Assembly (NCBI GenBank): GCA_964390625.1
Contig: CAYMID010000029.1
Span: 1-8,723 of the forward strand
Direction of reading: 5' to 3'
Length of the DNA stretch: 8,723 nt
From: 2-12-FULL-41-16 sp964390625
GTDB taxonomy: Bacteria > Patescibacteriota > Patescibacteriia > Magasanikbacterales > UBA922
Made by a program: the position numbers and the translations under genes. Shown here one piece after another: positions 5,598 through 8,723 of this stretch (the stretch's first letter is position 1; every line of letters begins with the position of its first letter). Below the pieces are notes generated by a model. It was given only the letters and a program-made list of their open reading frames with translations, did no database searches and was not told where the DNA came from.

Positions 5598-7328
5598 ATG
5601 TCTGGTTTCCAAAATCTTAATGATTTACTTGGACACAAAAATGACCCAGCCACTGGGCCAGTTGTGCCACCAACCGCGGTAAACGAAAAGTTTGCCGAAA
5701 AAATGGTTGACATCAAGAAAAAAGAATTGGAAACCGAAGCCATGCGTTTGGCCGTAGACATGGGTGTGCCATACATTAGTTTAGAGCGTTTTCCGGTTAG
5801 CCAAGAAGCCTTGCGTCAGGTTCCGCGCGAGACTGCCACGGCCCTGGGGGCAGTTTGTTTTTTTGCGACCCCAGACGAGGTGCGCGTAGGGGCTTTGGAC
5901 CCTAGTGCTCCACAAGTTCAGCAACTATTGTACGACATCCAAGAGCGTAACCATGTGCAAGGTGGCATGTATTTGATTTCCGAGACCAGTTTGCAGCGGA
6001 TTTTGGAAATGTATAACACTCTGCCAGTTATTAAGCCAGTCACCAAAGACGTCCAAATTAGCAGCCAGGATTTGGAAGCGGTCCAGGCCGATGTTAACGA
6101 CTTCCGCTCGCTGCAGGCCGCGCTCGAAAAACGCTCGACTACGGACATGTTGACTTTAATTTTGGGTGCAGCACTTAAGCTGGACAGTTCAGATGTTCAC
6201 ATCGAGGCCGAGGAGAGCAAAATTGTGGTTCGGTTGCGCCTGGATGGTATTTTGCACGACGTCGCTACCTTACCCAAAGAGGTCTACAAACAACTGATTT
6301 CGCGCATTAAATTGCTTTCTTCGCTTAAAATTAATATTACGGACAAGCCACAAGATGGTCGGTTTACCATTAAGTTTACGGACTACGACATTGACTTGCG
6401 TATTTCCACCATCCCAACCGTGCATGGCGAGAGTGTGGTAATGCGTCTGCTCAAGCAAAAGCAAGAGGGGATTAGTCTGGATAAATTAGGAATTCGGGGG
6501 CGCATGTTGGAACAGCTTAAACGCGAAATCGCCCGGCCAAACGGCATGATTATTGCCACTGGTCCAACGGGGAGTGGTAAAACCACCACTCTGTATGCGG
6601 TTTTAAAAATACTAAACCAACCGGGGGTGAAAATTTTGACTTTGGAGGATCCGGTTGAATATCGTATTGAAGGCGTAAACCAAAGTCAAATTGATCGTTC
6701 CAAAGATTATACTTTTGCCAAAGGTTTGCGGTCCATGTTACGCCAGGATCCAGATATTGTAATGGTTGGTGAAATTCGCGATCTAGAAACTGCGGATATT
6801 GCCGTACAGGCTGCGCTTACTGGACACTTGTTGCTGTCAACTATCCATACAAATAGCGCTGCTGGAGCTGTGCCACGTTTTTTGTCCATGGGTGTTAAGT
6901 CGTTTTTGTTAGCGCCAGCGCTTAATTGTGTAATTGGTCAGCGTCTGGTGCGTCGTGTGTGCCAGGATTGTGGCGTAAAGACCGATTTAACTGCGTTGCC
7001 AACGGAATTACAAACGCGTGTTACGGAAATTTTACAAAATTTACCCGAAGTTGATAAAAAAGAAATTGCGGAAAAGCCAAAAATGTTCTATACTGCAAAG
7101 GGTTGCGCGGCCTGCAATAATTTAGGTTACAAAGGTCGCGTAACTATTTGTGAATTGTTCAGTCTCACTCCAGAAATTGAACAAGCTGTTAATGGTGGTC
7201 AGGTGTCAGAATACGACATTGAGCAAATGGCCCGCAATAATGGCATGGTGACAATGGTGGAAGATGGTATTTTGAAAGCTTTAGACGGTATTACCACACC
7301 GGAAGAAGTCTTCCGAGTAATCGAATAA
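5598..7328 (+). CDS. pilB: Type IV pilus assembly / type II secretion ATPase (PilB/GspE family)
   Basis: This 576-residue hexameric AAA-type ATPase should power pilus extension at the cytoplasmic face of the inner membrane. An N-terminal GspE/MshEN-like domain spans ~45-140 (LAVDMGVPYISLERFPVS). The secretion-ATPase core begins ~200. It carries SSDVHIEAEE, Walker A GPTGSGKT (322-329, K328), an Asp box EDPVEYRIEGVNQSQI, Walker B DPDIVMVGEIRD (384-395, catalytic E392) and a His box GHLLLSTIHTN (H410). A tetracysteine zinc site is C455xxC458 and C503xxC506. The zinc site and N-terminal domain favour PilB/GspE over the retraction ATPase PilT. The start is ATG 5598, two bases after the previous stop; an in-frame TTG at 5490 would overlap that gene by about 100 bases. 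No Shine-Dalgarno is visible. All catalytic motifs are intact. No pilin, pilC or pilT is in the window. Confidence 0.96.
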   Translation: MSGFQNLNDLLGHKNDPATGPVVPPTAVNEKFAEKMVDIKKKELETEAMRLAVDMGVPYISLERFPVSQEALRQVPRETATALGAVCFFATPDEVRVGALDPSAPQVQQLLYDIQERNHVQGGMYLISETSLQRILEMYNTLPVIKPVTKDVQISSQDLEAVQADVNDFRSLQAALEKRSTTDMLTLILGAALKLDSSDVHIEAEESKIVVRLRLDGILHDVATLPKEVYKQLISRIKLLSSLKINITDKPQDGRFTIKFTDYDIDLRISTIPTVHGESVVMRLLKQKQEGISLDKLGIRGRMLEQLKREIARPNGMIIATGPTGSGKTTTLYAVLKILNQPGVKILTLEDPVEYRIEGVNQSQIDRSKDYTFAKGLRSMLRQDPDIVMVGEIRDLETADIAVQAALTGHLLLSTIHTNSAAGAVPRFLSMGVKSFLLAPALNCVIGQRLVRRVCQDCGVKTDLTALPTELQTRVTEILQNLPEVDKKEIAEKPKMFYTAKGCAACNNLGYKGRVTICELFSLTPEIEQAVNGGQVSEYDIEQMARNNGMVTMVEDGILKALDGITTPEEVFRVIE

Positions 7329-7330
7329 TT

Positions 7331-8482
7331 ATGGTGAATCGCTCGCGCGGTACTTTGCCTGGGGGAGCCCCTGGCGCGCCGGTCAGATTTTATAAATTTG
7401 TCGCGGTTACTTTTTTGCTATTAACTCTCGCTCTGCTGGGTTTGATTGCGTTTATGTCAGCCAAGCGGGCAGACATAATTATTACCACTCACTCCGATAG
7501 TGTTGATGCTACTTTTCCAGTCGAAGTTGGACCAGGTGTGCCTAATGCCATGGTTAAGGCGACTGTGACCACTACAGTTGTAACCCTGAGTAAATCAGTG
7601 GCCCCAAGTGGGTTGCGCACCGCGACTACAACAAACAGTGACGTGCGTTTAACCTTGGTTAATGAATCGGTCGTGGCTCAACCACTGGTAGCGACCACAC
7701 GTGTGCAAGCGGCCGATGGTACGCTGATGCGCCTACGTCGCGGTGTAACTGTGCCTGCACAGGGTACAATTGAGGCAGATGTCTATCTTGACAAACCCGG
7801 CAGTACCAATGTTGTGCCAGCTGCTCGTTACACGATTCCTGGCTTAAACGAATTGCGTCGTCAACAAGTGTATGCCCAAGCCGCTGGCGAGCTTAATTTT
7901 ACAGGCGTGCGCAAAGTCGGCGTTATTGCCGCCGATGATATTAGTAAGGGTAAGGCTGATTTGCTCGAGGCGATGAAAAACAAGGCACAGCAAACTATCT
8001 CTGTGACTACTGGTACTATGGTTTTGGCCGCAGTATTACAACAAGTGGTCGAAACACCTGCCAATATTGGCGACCAGGCCGAAAGCTTCACACTTAATGG
8101 TCGTGCTACCATTGCCTTGGTTACCTACACCGAAAAAGAATTGCTAGCCCAGGCCAACCAAATGCTCGCCAAACAAATCGTTGATGCGAGTGAGGTGCTG
8201 GAAAGCGCTAACACAACCCCAGCTGTAACTTTGGAAAATTATGACCTAGCTACTGGCGTAGCTACACTCAAGGTTGTCCACAGCGGCCTGGTTAATGTGG
8301 ATCCAAACAGTCCTGAATTGCAGAAAGTAATGTTTTTTGGCAAAACCGAAGACGAAGTGCGACGCTACCTCCTGTCACTTGACCATGTTAAAAGCGTGGA
8401 AATCAAGTTCAAACCTTTGTGGAATCACACGGTTCCACATGTGGCTGACCACGTGGAGGTGACCGTGGTTCAGGCTAAATAA
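7331..8482 (+). CDS. Membrane-anchored extracytoplasmic protein, possibly baseplate-J-like
   Basis: The 383-residue protein has a short basic, Gly/Pro-rich N-terminus, one hydrophobic helix (~22-43) and a long Thr/Val-rich soluble remainder, so it is likely anchored in the membrane with most of the chain outside. The stretch VVAQPLVATTRVQAADG, then RGVTVPAQGTIEADVYLDKPG and AARYTIPGLNE, resembles a group of Patescibacterial hypothetical proteins annotated as baseplate-J-like. The C-terminus (GKTEDEVRRYLLSLDHVKSV ... FKPLWNHTVPHVADHVEVTV) also follows that pattern. This is recognition by eye and the function of the group is unknown to me. No catalytic motif and no cysteines in the exported part are seen. 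It starts two bases after the pilB stop, with no Shine-Dalgarno, so it is probably co-expressed with the pilus motor. A pilus-associated envelope role is inference. Confidence 0.85.
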   Translation: MVNRSRGTLPGGAPGAPVRFYKFVAVTFLLLTLALLGLIAFMSAKRADIIITTHSDSVDATFPVEVGPGVPNAMVKATVTTTVVTLSKSVAPSGLRTATTTNSDVRLTLVNESVVAQPLVATTRVQAADGTLMRLRRGVTVPAQGTIEADVYLDKPGSTNVVPAARYTIPGLNELRRQQVYAQAAGELNFTGVRKVGVIAADDISKGKADLLEAMKNKAQQTISVTTGTMVLAAVLQQVVETPANIGDQAESFTLNGRATIALVTYTEKELLAQANQMLAKQIVDASEVLESANTTPAVTLENYDLATGVATLKVVHSGLVNVDPNSPELQKVMFFGKTEDEVRRYLLSLDHVKSVEIKFKPLWNHTVPHVADHVEVTVVQAK

Positions 8483-8505
8483 TTTGTTTATTATTTTTAA
8501 GTTAT

Positions 8506-8723
8506 ATGCCCCAAGCAAAAAAACGCGTGAGCCGGTCACGTGCTCCGCGTGTTAGCCGAAGCAGTCACACTACGAGTGCGGTTGCAACCAGGACTTTAAC
8601 CAATACCAAGCTCGCTTTGGCAACTTTGTTTTTAGGTTTTTCTTCGCTCGCTGCCGCTGCAGCCAGCTCCACCCCAATGTCTGCGGCTGATGCGGAAAAA
8701 ATTGCCCAACGTTTGGCCAAGCA
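8506..8723 (+). CDS. Predicted exported or membrane-anchored protein (3' truncated)
   Basis: An ATG at 8506 opens a frame that runs without a stop to the window edge, giving 72 complete codons. The first ~35 residues are rich in Arg, Ser and Thr (KKRVSRSRAPRVSRSS). A hydrophobic stretch follows at ~37-53 (LALATLFLGFSSLAAAA), then small residues and SSTPMSAADAEKIAQRLAK. This is the shape of a long-n-region signal peptide, with a possible cleavage in the Ala/Ser run, or of a signal anchor. Too little is visible to name a family. It lies 23 bases after the previous gene in an A/T-rich spacer with no clear promoter or terminator, so it is probably the fourth gene of the pilB operon. No Shine-Dalgarno is visible. 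Confidence 0.7.
   Translation, partial: MPQAKKRVSRSRAPRVSRSSHTTSAVATRTLTNTKLALATLFLGFSSLAAAAASSTPMSAADAEKIAQRLAK

Overview
The window is a compact, gene-dense bacterial stretch with every gene on the + strand. It has the standard stop code: ruvC ends in TGA, so TGA is not recoded here. The gene set and protein styles suggest a member of the Candidate Phyla Radiation / Patescibacteria. Supporting points are yebC next to ruvC, an NYN-domain nuclease between rpsO and pnp, a pilB-type ATPase followed by a membrane-anchored protein resembling the degenerate baseplate-J-like proteins of those genomes, very short spacers, and almost no Shine-Dalgarno sequences. This placement is inference from protein style; no marker tree was possible.

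Region 1 (1-1153) is the end of a genome-maintenance/translation pair: a 5'-truncated YebC/TACO1-family gene, then ruvC one base later. Region 2 (1150-4464) is an RNA-metabolism operon. A near-consensus sigma-70-type promoter overlaps the ruvC stop codon and drives rpsO (ribosomal protein S15). An NYN/LabA-like predicted ribonuclease overlaps the 3' end of rpsO by 20 nt, and pnp (polynucleotide phosphorylase) follows, closed by a clear Rho-independent terminator with a UUCG loop. Three hairpins punctuate this operon: one in the rpsO leader, one over the rpsO/NYN boundary inside NYN coding sequence, and a long one 12 nt before the pnp start codon. The layout recalls the rpsO-pnp operon of enterobacteria, where hairpins between the genes are RNase III and autoregulation sites, but with an extra nuclease gene inserted.

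Region 3 (4486-8723) starts with a new extended -10 promoter and a hairpin-bearing leader. It then carries four tightly packed genes: an unrecognised polytopic membrane protein, a type IV pilus assembly ATPase (PilB/GspE), a single-pass membrane-anchored extracytoplasmic protein, and the start of a predicted exported or anchored protein cut by the window edge. This looks like a cell-surface/type IV pilus operon, with an energy-supplying ATPase and uncharacterised envelope partners.

I saw no tRNA, rRNA, CRISPR array, insertion sequence, phage gene or integration scar. No gene-free stretch exceeds 300 bases; the longest is 4430-4605, which holds a terminator, a promoter and a leader hairpin. 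The most interesting material is the rpsO-NYN-pnp arrangement with its embedded hairpins, and the uncharacterised envelope proteins locked to pilB.
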